A stretch of DNA of 64,000 nucleotides from Ochotona curzoniae (Eukaryota > Chordata > Mammalia > Lagomorpha > Ochotonidae): positions 1,240,001 through 1,304,000 of the forward strand of contig NW_024467104.1 in assembly GCF_017591425.1 (NCBI RefSeq), in the 5' to 3' direction. Shown in pieces: positions 46,808-56,400 of the stretch. Under the pieces are notes generated by a model, which saw only the letters and a list, made by a program, of their open reading frames with translations, had not been told where the DNA came from and did no database searches. Made by a program: the position numbers and the translations under genes. How positions within the stretch are numbered: the first letter of the stretch is position 1; the number at the start of each line of letters is the position of its first letter.

Positions 46808-48890
46808 CTGTCTGTCGGGAGAATAAGGCACAGCTAAAGCTAGGAACTGGCAGGGCCAGTGATTCACCCACCCAGTCAAGACAGGGCTTGGTGCCTGCAG
46901 CCCATGCCCCCCCCCCACCATGTCTTCATAGATCTCTCACCTCCCCCTCCCCATTTCAGTCTGATGGACTCCCTGCCCTTGGGGCTCCGGGCCCTGTGAG
47001 TTACAGGAGGTGGAAGAAGGAGACATGTAGAATGTTCCTCACCTTTGCAGAAGGGAAGTGAGGCTTGGAGCCTTCTTGGGTTTCCCCTGGTGATGTTTGA
47101 AGGCTGGAAATCAGAAGAGTGATGTGGTGGGATGTCCCTTCTGGGGGGGCCCTTGGAGAACAGACCTTGAGCCCAAGCATCCGTGTCATCATGGGGCTAA
47201 CATTTACAAAGTGCTTCCACACCTCTATCTCCCTGTACCTCTCCTCACTCTAAGGAGAGTGGAACATGACCCTGGAGACTGACCCCACCCTCCTGGACCT
47301 AGTGCCACCTAGTGGAATACCTGCTTCCCCAGCACTACCTTAAATCCCCCTGGGTCCTAGTCCCCTTGAATGCCTGTTAACCCTAGGGCTGGGCCCCCTT
47401 AAGGCCCACTGGCCTGAGTGAACTTCGTACCCTCACTCCCAACAAGCCCATCTCAAGGCTATATGGATGCCTCCTCCTTTTGCTCTCTCTTTGCTCTGCT
47501 CTATGTCTCTCTGCTCTCTTCTCTCCTACCTCTTTTGTTCTCTCTCTCTTCCAACCTCATGCACTCTGTGCTGCATTTTCTCCCTGCCCCATAGCTACCA
47601 CGACCATCCAAATAAAGGAACTCTCCTGTGGCTCATTCTTGTATCAGGTATGGGGTGTGGAGAAAAGAGCTAACATTCACCAGTGCACTGAGGGGGAGAA
47701 ACGAGGGGCTCCTCTCAAAGAGAAATAGTCCTTGTAGAAGTGAGGCCACTTTGTCCACAGTTGGATTGCAGAGGCAGTGCAGGTCTCTGCAGCCCACAGT
47801 GCCCCCTAGTGGGCAAACACCCACTCCCTAGTTGTCGGGCCTGCCTTCCCAGCAGCCTCCCTGTGAGTCCCCTCATGGACACTCTGGTGAGCTAAAGCCA
47901 CCTACATGGTTCAGGGCCAAAGGGCAAGGCCTTACCTCTCAGAGTTCTGCACTTCCGGCTCTTGATCTTTTTCACTGTGTGCCCTGGACTCTGAGAGACA
48001 AAGGAGGGAAAGGAGGTCTGGAACCCAGTTCTCTCTCCTGTCTGGAGTGTAGACAGCTCTGTGCTCATGAACACTAGGACTTGCTCTGTGTTCTTTTCCT
48101 TTGCTCATTTCTAAGTTAGAATAAAAATAAAATCAAAACTTGCACTAGTTTTCTATGGGAAGCACAGAGGGGTGTTCTCTGTGATGTCACCCTGGGTGTC
48201 TTTGGTCCTTGATCCTCTGCTGAGGAAGCAAACGGGGAGGCAGTGAAGGATGAGCCAGTGAACCACCAGCCAGCCGTGATCCAGGGAACAGGGAGCCAGC
48301 TGGCTTGGATGGTCCTGCTGCCTGGGGCCTAAGGACTCCTTCCAGTCCTCACCTCTCACTGCCATGCCCTAATGGTAGCCTGACCCAAGGGAAAGCTTTG
48401 ACCCCAAGGGGTGTGCCTTTCCCAGACTGTTTTGTCTCCCCCAACCTCCCAACTCCAACCACCCCAGAGTCCCCACTCCAAGTCCTCCAGTCTTTGTCTA
48501 TGTACTAAGGTGTTAACCCTGGTGCTCTCCAAGGCTCCCACACAGATTGTCTGAGTGCTCTCAGTAGAATCCTGAGTGTTCATCCTAGCGGTGCCCTATG
48601 ATACCTATCCCTAAGTAGAAATTGTTCCAAGTTTCCTGAGATTTCTCATTTGGAAAAGCAGAGGCAAGTGTTGAAGAAGACAGAATTGGGTTTTGGCTTA
48701 CCTTCCAGACCACCCCATCTTGCCTAGGTTTTGGTGAGGCTGGCTTTCTATCCAACCATGGGAGTATCAGGAGAAAGAGTCCCACTCCACACAGGATGGG
48801 GAGGATGACATCCACCAGCCAGGGAGTATAGCTGGGGCTCAGCCATGTGTCGCTAATTGCTTTCAGAGAGGAGAGAGCATTCTCTAGCAT
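43556..48890 (-). CDS. SPATA31: SPATA31-like (FAM75 family) gene, four-exon model
   Basis: Members of this family are testis-expressed proteins linked to spermatogenesis. They have one membrane segment near the N-terminus and a long disordered, proline/serine-rich body. The proposed minus-strand exons are 48702-48890, 47936-47990, 47681-47805 and 43556-46807. Their lengths (189, 55, 125, 3252) keep one frame and give about 1,206 residues, within the family's usual range. Family words appear in order: PWLVDVILP with a hydrophobic run (exon 1), a basic KKIKSRKCRTLR stretch (exon 2), CRDL...VASLLQ (exon 3), then YSQLFWGLPILHSESLVA, RHRWSLPFKVLTPINLFK and CPRHCLRQKK (exon 4). No stop interrupts the large exon, so the gene may be functional. 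Exons 1, 2 and 4 are well supported; exon 3 is tentative. Expression cannot be judged. Confidence 0.75.
47280..47647 (+). mobile_element. LTR-like segment in SPATA31 intron 3
   Basis: The plus strand has a TATA-like CTATATGG near 47460, a long CT-rich tract (47475-47560), an AATAAA signal at 47611-47616 followed by GGAACTCTCCTGTGG, and a CA end at about 47647. This order (promoter, CT tract, poly(A) signal, CA) is that of an LTR. The 5' edge and target duplication were not found, so a cryptic poly(A) region is an alternative. Confidence 0.35.
47301..47315 (-). promoter_or_regulatory. CTCF-like motif, perfect 15-mer
   Basis: AGTGCCACCTAGTGG matches the reversed CTCF core RSYGCCMYCTRSTGG at all positions. 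Confidence 0.6.
47681..47805 (-). CDS. SPATA31: Tentative SPATA31-like exon 3
   Basis: The minus strand reads TTTGCCCACTAG before GGGGCACTG. This continues the phase of exon 2 and encodes GCRDLHCLCNPTVDKVASLLQ, resembling the CR-C/D-L...LLSLLQ segment of the family. The donor CTG|GTGAATG gives phase 0, matching an exon 4 start at 46807. The acceptor is weak and overlaps a perfect CTCF-like motif, so the boundary could be coincidental. Confidence 0.35.
47798..47812 (-). promoter_or_regulatory. CTCF-like motif, perfect 15-mer
   Basis: AGTGCCCCCTAGTGG matches the reversed CTCF core at all positions, in the same orientation as the copy 497 bp away. It covers the proposed exon 3 acceptor. Confidence 0.6.
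47936..47990 (-). CDS. SPATA31: SPATA31-like exon 2
   Basis: The minus strand has a long pyrimidine tract ending TTTGTCTCTCAG, then 55 nt encoding SPGHTVKKIKSRKCRTLR, then the strong donor GAGAG|GTAAGG. The basic peptide just after the membrane segment is typical of the family. Phase 0 at entry fits exon 1. Confidence 0.65.
48702..48890 (-). CDS. SPATA31: SPATA31-like exon 1 with membrane segment
   Basis: From ATG at 48890 it encodes MLENALSSLKAI, then SYTPWLVDVILPILCGVGLF and ILPWL, a single transmembrane helix at about residues 21-43. It ends VVWK at the donor GGAAG|GTAAGC. The start aligns with the MENL...LK beginning of known SPATA31 proteins. The frame is open further, to ATG 48929, but that part lies in a 49-bp duplicate copy. 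Confidence 0.75.
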
Positions 48891-48969
48891 CTGAACCACT
48901 CGGTAGGCCGCAGCTAACTGAGAGAGCATTGTCCATCATCTGAACCGCTCGGTCAGCCACAGCTAACTG
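48872..48969. repeat. 49-bp tandem duplication at the SPATA31-like start
   Basis: Copies 48872-48920 and 48921-48969 both begin AGAGAGCATT and end AGCTAACTG, with about 7 differences. Each carries a start-codon region. Because 49 is not a multiple of 3, the upstream ATGATGGACAATGC start is thrown out of frame with the membrane segment. Confidence 0.9.
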
Positions 48970-50720
48970 AGCCCGGGGAGTTTCCCTTGGCACTAGGCCA
49001 GCATCACAGAGCTGTTGTCACAAAGAACTATGGAGGGCGGGGCAAGGGCACAGAGACCTGAACTACCACCACACCCTACTGCTCAGCCTTCTAGCTCCCC
49101 AACTTCAAATCCCTCTGTTCAACTTGTCAGAAATAAAGCCTAGCCAATGTCCTATTCCTTCACCCTGGCACCTGGATATCACCAGGTTCCTTGAAGACTG
49201 ATGTGTAAATTCCATCAATTTCAGACTTTTGCTCAGCCTGTCCTTTTCCCCCCTTCAAAACTCTGACAGCATATGCCCTAACTTCAATACCACTCCGCAC
49301 CCCTTCCAACATCCCCGTGGCTGCCAGTGCCCCAGTACCTCTCCCAGCACAGTTCTGAGGGTCTTGTTGGAGACAGCAGGAGCCCCAGTTCTTCTGAAAA
49401 ATCTCCACTGCTCTTCCCTGGCCCCATGTAGCCGTCTCTGTAAGGTATTGACATTCGTGTTGACACCACTAACACCCAACTGGCCAGGGCATTGTCATTC
49501 ATTTGAAAGGATACTATTATTTATCTTTCCCCATCTCTATCATGGGTACCTAGTCAAGCGTGGGTACCCTCATCGGAACCAAGCAGGTACTAACACCATG
49601 TACTTAGATACTCAAAACTACACAAGTACCTAGCCCCAGATATATTGTCAGTGGAAAACAGACAAATGAGACCAACCTATGGTGTTGCCTCTGGCTACAT
49701 GCTTGTTCCTGGCAGATCTTTGCTTTCAACCAGCAGGTACACAGGGCTGCCTAGACCCTAATCCAAGGCAAGACTGACAGACTGAGAAATGCCAGTTCTG
49801 CCATCCTGGACTGCGGATACCTTCCCTGAGTCTATTGCTCCCATGCTTAGAAATCATCACCATTGCCTAGTATGATTACTCACTTGTGTGGATTACCCAT
49901 TGCTGCTGCAACAAATTGCCCTGAAGCTGTGGTCCCAACAACAATATTCAATGTCTGTAGTCTGTTCCAGAAACAGCTGTACATAACAATATCCAAGGAA
50001 GAGCAAGACCCAAACTTTAGGAAACATTCTGATACTTTAGGCATGCAGCATTGACAGAGTGAAAATAGTTTTTTGTATATTTGTGGTGGGAGGCATTTGG
50101 AAATATTTAACATAGTAGGGTGTTGAATTTTGTACACTGTGTGGGCATTTACACATATTTTTAACGTATTAAAACTTGGCAATTATGTGCACATGAAATT
50201 AGTAAAATTAAATAAAATTAATAAAATTTCTTCCTGTTTAAAAAAAAAAAAAACTGACTTGTGGCAGTTAGACTAATGACCTACGGCAGAACCATGTCCC
50301 TACCAGAGGCTCCAGGTGAAGCTGAGCCCAAATTCCTTCCAGATGTGCATGGATCACCTTTGACTATGAACCCTCCGACCACTTCTTGGGATTTCAACAG
50401 GCACGTCTAAGTATTCCAGGCTAAATCTCTCCCATCTCAAACCCTATAACTTAACTAGATCTTCATGGTTTCAGGCGACACACGAGGTGACACAGTCACA
50501 GGTTCAGGGACAAGAACGTCAACATCTTTGGAAGTTATTCCTCAGCGTCCCCCAGAAGGACACGCACGGCCAAAATGTGGAAGAATTGACAGGAGAGCAC
50601 ATGGAGGAATGGAAGAGAGATTTCTGTCCAGTGTCAACATTGTACCATGTTTGCTTTTTACAGAACATTGAAGTAAAATAGTGAGGATTCAGTTACAGCA
50701 CTTGGTAACAGTCTCCTCCA
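48970..50720. other. Promoter-side region of the SPATA31-like gene
   Basis: GC-rich near the gene and AT-rich towards 50.2 kb. An A13 run preceded by two AATAAA signals (about 50210-50253) looks like the tail of a plus-strand retroelement or processed transcript, whose body was not identified. No coding gene is supported. Confidence 0.35.
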
Positions 50721-50723
50721 CCA

Positions 50724-50972
50724 GGGGCTGGCTTTGCACAATGGGCTAAGCTGCTGGATGACAGCTGTTATACCTGGGGAAATCAACAGAATGGTCAAAT
50801 CCATGGGTCCTGTCACCCACCAGCCTGTGGCCTAGGCAGCCACGCTGGAGCTCCTGAATGCTGCCCCTGGCCCAGCTCAGCCCTAACTGCTGCAGCCCTT
50901 TAGGGAGTGAGCCAGGCAAGTGATGATTCTCTTTCCTCTGTCACACTATCTTTAAAATAAACAAATAATACA
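50724..50972 (+). mobile_element. CSINE, diverged
   Basis: GGGGCTGGCTTTGCACAATG head, GGAGCTCCTGAATGCTGCCC, TAGGGAGTGAGCCAGGCAAG, tail AAAATAAACAAATAATAC. Confidence 0.75.
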
Positions 50973-51715
50973 ACTTTTTATTACAGAAAAATTGGGCATT
51001 TAGCATAAGTTCTTTAGGCAAAACTTTAATATATATATTAGTGTCTTTTGCTATTGAAACCGCACAGTAATCATCTCCCAAAAGCTCCCGTGCCTCACCC
51101 CTCTGACCCTGGCCATCAGGTCACCACCCCAATCAAAAAGCATCCATCCCAGGATGGGGGTGACACAGGAAGCCTGAATCAGCTGCTTCCACAGAGACCA
51201 CAGTTGCCACAACGGAGAAAATTCTGATGCATGACCAGGGCCCTGAAGGTCTAGCAGCGACTTTACCTGATGCTGGGTAAAGAAGGCAGGCAGGCAGGGC
51301 TGGGGGTGGGGCACTGCTGAGTCTCATATACACACACGTGCTCGCACAAACACACACAGGACTAGGGACTCTGTGGCCAATTGCCTCCTTGCAGTTTGAC
51401 TTTGGAACTTAACCCTCCCTGTGAGGCAGGCCCAGGGAAAGGACCAAGCCTTGAGGTCCTGGCACGACTTATTCAGGAGTGGGAGGCAAGGGCAATGAAA
51501 GTCCTCATGCCACAAGTGGCCTGGGGGCATGTGGCTTGGCTGAAGTTGGAAGGAGAATGGGGGGGATCAGCCCTTATAGGGCCCTGTGTGACCCCCTGCC
51601 TGGTTCCTTTCCTCCAGGGGATCAATCCACTTGAGTGTGAATTCTAGCCATGGGGCTTGGCTGCTGTTTTTATGGGGGAGACAGGCAGGAAAATATATAG
51701 GTAGGCAAAGGTGAG
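50973..51715. other. GC-rich spacer
   Basis: Overlapping short frames on both strands; no recognised gene. A CA/TG-rich patch lies at about 51325-51358. Confidence 0.3.
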
Positions 51716-51717
51716 CT

Positions 51718-52022
51718 GGGATGCTGGTACCATGGCATAGTGGGTTAAACCTCTGCCTTTTAGGTGCCAGTTAGAATCCTGGATGTTCTACTTTTGATTT
51801 AGCTTCCTGCTTATGGCAAGGGGAAGCAGCAGAATAACAGCCCAAGTCCTTGGGCTCCTGTGCCCCATGGAAGACCCAAAGAAGGTCCTGGCTCCTGAGT
51901 TGGGTCTGACCAGCTCCATCCTTGGCTGCATTTGGGGAGTGAACCAGCAGAAGGAAGATCTCTCTGCGTCTTCTCTCTCTGTAGCTCTGCCTTGATTTCA
52001 AATAAAAATAAATAAATGCTTT
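51718..52022 (+). mobile_element. CSINE
   Basis: TGGGATGCTGGTACCATGGC head, GGGAAGCAGCAGAATAAC, TGGGGAGTGAACCAGCAGAA, tail TTTCAAATAAAAATAAATAA. Confidence 0.88.
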
Positions 52023-52193
52023 TTGCTTTTTGTTTTGCTTTTAAGAAACAGATGAGCTGGAAGATGATCCTCACAATGTCTGCTTCCAGCCTTGCACTGT
52101 AACTCCACCCTTTATCCATCAGTCTGGTGTGCCCACTTTCCCATGATTCACCTGTGTTTCACCCAGGACCAGGAAGAGTGAGACACCATTATG

Positions 52194-52440
52194 GTGTACA
52201 GAGAAGTTAGAGTAAGGACCTTACATCCACTGGTTCACTCTCCAGTGGCTGCAATGGCTGGAGATAAGCCAACTCAAAACCAGGAGTCTGAAGCTTCTTC
52301 CCAATCTCCTACAAGGATGCAGGAACTCTAGGCATCTACTGCCTACTAGGCCACATATATGCAGAATTGGAAGTGGAGCAGCCAGGACATAAACCAACAC
52401 AATGCAAAAAATTGCATCATAAGCTACTGTGCTAATCCTG
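52194..52440 (-). mobile_element. CSINE, antisense, tail lost
   Basis: ACATCCACTGGTTCACTCTC, CTGCAATGGCTGGAGATAAG, AGTGGAGCAGCCAGGACATA, head AAGCTACTGTGCTAATCC. Confidence 0.75.
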
Positions 52441-53078
52441 CACATCTCCTTTTCAATGTGTGCTAACCACCTGACTAACATGGGCTCCCTCCCAGCATGG
52501 AGATCTTAGGATGGTCGGGCTGTTTTCCATATGATTTCCATATTAGACTTTATCTTAAGCAAGTGTCCAAAATAAGTGCACTGTAAAAATCTGCAAGGCT
52601 TCTTATGATCTTGTCTGTGAGGACTCAGAATGTCAATTTCATTGCTGATGGGAACCAAGACTGGGGAGAGGTTATTGAGGTTTTTATATGAAGAAGGGAA
52701 TGGTTTGATGGCATCTGTCTTTGGGTTCCATCTGTCTTTGTCATCCAGTGTGGAGATCTAAGCTGCAGGGAGGGAGGGAGAATGGGCCTTTGACCAGCCC
52801 TGAAAAGAAGGAAATGAGAAAGGAGTAGCAGGTGACAAGGAGCTTGCCAAGTCTAGAAAAAAGTGTTGGTATCAAAGGATGACCTGACACAAGGGGCTAC
52901 CCCAAGAGGCAGCTCTTCTGAAGAAAAGAGTCTGAGAGTCACTGATTCTGTTAAGCTCTGCAGAAGAGTTGTGACCAAACCTCCATCAAAACTCAGAGAG
53001 GAAAAGAAATCACCTTGGGAATCCCTGAGCAGAGCAACTTAATGGTTGGGATTGGTGATGATTTGTGGTCAAAGTAGA
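52441..53078. other. Spacer, no gene recognised
   Basis: Moderate GC. Short direct repeat of GGCATCTGTCTTTGGGTTCC / CATCTGTCTTTG at about 52708-52742. Confidence 0.35.
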
Positions 53079-53079
53079 A

Positions 53080-53315
53080 AAACAAAAGGAATAGGCTAAA
53101 TTCTCTGCTTGGGATCGCCCTTATTCCATGTAGGAGTGCCTGGTCCAAGTTCCTGGTGCTCTGCTTCTGGTCCAGCTTCCTGCTAATGTAGACTCTGGGA
53201 GACAGTGGTGGATTGAGCTCTAACTTCTGACTTTGGCATGCACAGCCCTGGTGGGCAAGGACATTGGAAAGAAAACCAGATAGAAGCACTCTCTCCATCT
53301 GCCTACCTGCCTTTA
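53080..53315 (+). mobile_element. CSINE relic, diverged
   Basis: GCCTGGTCCAAGTTCCTGG, TGCTTCTGGTCCAGCTTCCT, CTGGGAGACAGTGGTGG, then a CACTCTCTCCATCTGCC end. Confidence 0.5.
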
Positions 53316-53687
53316 TAACCTCTATAACTGCTGGTCTGTTCTTCATTCCTACAGTTCTGTCCTTAAGAATGTCACATAAATTAGATCTCAGGGCACGCAG
53401 CCTTCAGGACTGGCCTCATCCCCTCAGCAGAAGCCCTGTGAGACACTTGCTCACTCTGACAGCAATGGAGAGAAAGTGGCAGTAATGGAACCTGCTGCCT
53501 AGAAACCCCTGGGGACGGAGGGAGAAGATGCCGCATCCCCAGTCTACAGCGAGTGACTGTGTCTTGTCTTGTTCTTAAAGGTGCTCAAAAGGACAAATAC
53601 TGTGGGATGACTTGGTCTTCACTCAATCCCTCAGCAGGCAAAGGTGAAGAGAAAAGCAAATAGGAACAGCATCCCAAAGGGAAAGAG

Positions 53688-54000
53688 TTACAGCATAGCA
53701 AGTTAAGCCATCTCTTGTGACACTGGTATCCTAATCTGTGCTAATTCAAATCCTGAGAGCTCCACTTTCAATCCAGCTCCCTGCTAATGCACCTAGGAAA
53801 AGCAGTGGAGGATAGCCCAAGTCCTTAGGACACTACACCCATGTGGGAGACCCACAAGAGCATCCTGGCTCCTGATTTTGGTCCAACAGACCCCAACTAC
53901 TGCAGTCATTTGAGGAGTGAACCAGTAGATGGAGAATCTTTTCTCTGTCTTTCTCTCTCTGTAAAATCTGCCTTTCAAATAAAAAAAAAAATACATCTTT
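53688..54000 (+). mobile_element. CSINE, host of a nested SINE
   Basis: TTACAGCATAGCAAGTTAAG head, CCACTTTCAATCCAGCTCCC, CCATGTGGGAGACCCACAAG, GGAGTGAACCAGTAGATGG, and an A11 tail ending AATACATCTTT, which is interrupted by the next element. Confidence 0.88.
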
Positions 54001-54318
54001 TGTATCTATTTTTTTATTAGAAAGGCAGATATACAGAGAGGAGAGACAGAGAGGAAGATCTTCCGTCCGGTGATTCACTCCCCAAGTGAGCACAACGGCC
54101 GATGCTATGCCGATCCGAAGCCAGGATCCAGGAATTCTTCTGGGTACCCGATGTAGGTGCAGGGTCCCAAAGCCTTTGGGCCGTCCTCAACTGCTTTCCC
54201 GGGCCACAGGCAGGGAGCTGGAAGGGAAGCAGGGCTGCCGGGATTAGAACCGGCGCCCATATGGGATCCCGGGTGTGCAAGGCGAGGACCTTAAACACTG
54301 CGCCACTGCACTGGGCCC
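54001..54318 (-). mobile_element. Young CSINE inserted in the tail of another SINE
   Basis: Well preserved from AGATATACAGAGAGGAGAG to GCGCCACTGCACTGGGCCC. The 11-nt target duplication AATACATCTTT flanks it at 53990-54000 and 54319-54329, giving a head-to-head age order for the pair. Confidence 0.93.
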
Positions 54319-54329
54319 AATACATCTTT

Positions 54330-55026
54330 AAAAAAAAAAAAAGTCACTGGAATTGTACTGACAAAGAAACGGTGAAGATAGCATATTTATGTCAGGCTAT
54401 ATTTTGCCACAACAACAGACTGGAAGAAGGGAAAACACGTGGCCGCCAGCCACCATGAGCAGCAGAGAGAGGCCAGGACTTCCCTGTTCTCGGCACCAGG
54501 CACTACTACAGCAGCTGGGAGAACAAGATTATTGACGGAGGCTGGACACAGAAGGGTGGGAAGGATGGATGGCAACATGGAGGCCCAGGATGAAGAGTGC
54601 TCATCAGGTCAAGCTGGATGGAGGGGGGTCCATCCTAGAAGGAGCCCCAGAGGACACAGCTGTGATTCCTGCTAGTCATGGGTGGAAGGGGTGGGCCAAG
54701 GGTATTTCATGCTGACCAGCAGCTCCAATCTGCTCTCGTTCAACCCAGGAAGGTACCATGTCCTGGACAATCCCCCACTCCACATCGGCAAGTTATCACC
54801 CTGGTCCTGGATCCACTGTGCACACATCTGAGGCACAGGACACAGCCCTCACATCCGTCCTTCCTCTGGACAGCAAGTGTTGCAGAAGTGTGGCTCCAGG
54901 GCTCCAGGCCCGAGAACTGCCTGTATCTATGTGGGAACAGGACTTGTCTCCTGACTCCTGTCTGTCGACAAGCTTCACTCCGGATGTCAGGCCGCTGCCT
55001 GTTACACCAGCAGCCTTTAGCAGCAC
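54330..55026. other. GC-rich unassigned segment
   Basis: GCCACCATGAGCAG at 54448 looks like a start context but its frame closes within 30 codons. Longer overlapping frames at 54678-55172 and on the minus strand have no recognisable domain. It could be a processed-transcript relic. Confidence 0.3.
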
Positions 55027-55027
55027 T

Positions 55028-55160
55028 GGCTCTAGTTCGGGCTACTGCACTTTCAGTCTTGCTGCCTTCTAATGCACCCAGGGAAAACAGCGAAAAACTG
55101 CCCAAGTGCTTGGGACTCTGCACCTGTTTGGCAGACCTGGATAATGGTGGTGACAAAACT
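55028..55160 (+). mobile_element. CSINE fragment
   Basis: GGGCTACTGCACTTTCAGTC, AATGCACCCAGGGAAAACAG and CCCAAGTGCTTGGGACTCTG form the central part of the SINE. Head and tail are missing. Confidence 0.6.
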
Positions 55161-55560
55161 CTTGTACAATAAACTTAGATCACTAAACACTAAACACCCT
55201 TGAATGCAAAAATCTGGAGCTTTCTGAAGAAAGCCCAGCTCCCACAGGAGCAACTGATTCTCTATGCAGTTGACTTACAAACCCCCCTGCAATTCTCCCT
55301 TAAAATTGCAAGTGACAGGCATTCTGAGAAGCCATCATGCCATGCCCTGGGCATCTTTCCCAGCTTACAGGTTTGTCTCGCCTTCTGCCTTCCTCTGCAC
55401 TCTTCCCGCACCTGGTGGCTCTGATGCCTCTGTTGACATGAGGTGGGACTGAGTCACCTTGACAGGTAGATAAACCAAGGAAATTAAAAAAAAAGAGATC
55501 AACACAACAGAGAATGCTCACAAAGCTAGTCATTCAATAAAAGAGAAATACCTATAAATA
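55161..55560. other. Spacer at the right edge of the GC-rich block
   Basis: No gene or element recognised. Confidence 0.3.
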
Positions 55561-55564
55561 TCAA

Positions 55565-56400
55565 CAACTCAAGGAAAAAAAAATCCAACAACAAAAATAA
55601 TGCAGTTAGGAAATGGGCAAAGGACCTGAACAAACGATTCTCAAAGGTACACAAATTACCATAAGAAAAAATGCTCCCTGCACCAGCCATAAGGGAAATG
55701 CAAATCAAAACCACATGAGATATAACATTGCTATTATAGCTGTTGATGTGGTGGCATGGCAAGCTGACCCTCAACCTGTGGCACCGATATCTAATATTGG
55801 CACCTGTTCATGTCCCAGCTGCTCCAATTCCTATCTGGCTCCCTTGTTGTTACTGGGAGAGCAGCGGAGGATGGCTCAAGTCTTCTGGTCCTGCACCAAT
55901 GCAGGAGAGCCAGAGGATGGAAGACTGTCTCTCCTTCTCTCTGTGAAATTTGTGTTTCAAATCTTTTAAAAAAAAATCTTTAAAAAAACCTTCCGTATGG
56001 AAGATGGGATATATCCTTATGCACATAAAATTATACGCATCAAGTCTGTCATCTTTACACAAATAAAAATATAAACATTGATAATAAATACAGTAAATAT
56101 TGAAATACAGTAAATATTTTCATACTAAAAAATAAGAGAGAAACAAATGCTGACAAGGATAAGGAGAAAGTGGACTCCTGCACATTATTTGCAGGAATGT
56201 CAGTGAGTACAGCTGTCATGGAAACAATATGAAGATATCTTTTAAAAAAAAAGCTATGCAGAACTGGCATGTACTCCAATAATCCCAGTAATGGATATAT
56301 AGAACCAAACATGAACTCATTTTATCAAAGGGATATGAATTCATCGTGCTTAAAAGAGCTTTGTTCATGGTAGCTAAAACATGAAATTAACCATGGTTTC
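55565..56400 (+). mobile_element. LINE-1 3' part (end of ORF2), split by a SINE
   Basis: Before the SINE: AAATGGGCAAAGGACCTGAA and GGAAATGCAAATCAAAACCA, typical of the end of L1 ORF2. After it: TGGAAACAATATGAAGATAT, CAATAATCCCAGTAATGG and TTTGTTCATGGTAGC in the expected order. Stops and indels close all frames. Confidence 0.75.
55740..55980 (+). mobile_element. CSINE inserted in L1
   Basis: GTTGATGTGGTGGCATGGC head, CCTGTTCATGTCCCAGCTG, GCAGCGGAGGATGGCTCAAG, TTTCAAATCTTTTAAAAAAA tail. A short internal deletion removes the GGAGTGAACCAG part. Confidence 0.82.

Noticed and set aside
49860..50060. Possible ancient LTR/DNA transposon fragment (TTGCTGCTGCAACAAATTGC)
   Set aside because: One short familiar-looking phrase, with no ends or order to confirm it.
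50717..50733. CTCF-like CCACCAGGGGCTGG
   Set aside because: Two mismatches to the core, and it overlaps a SINE head.
54678..55172. 164-codon plus-strand frame and a 138-codon minus-strand frame
   Set aside because: They overlap each other in GC-rich DNA and run into a SINE fragment; no recognisable domain.
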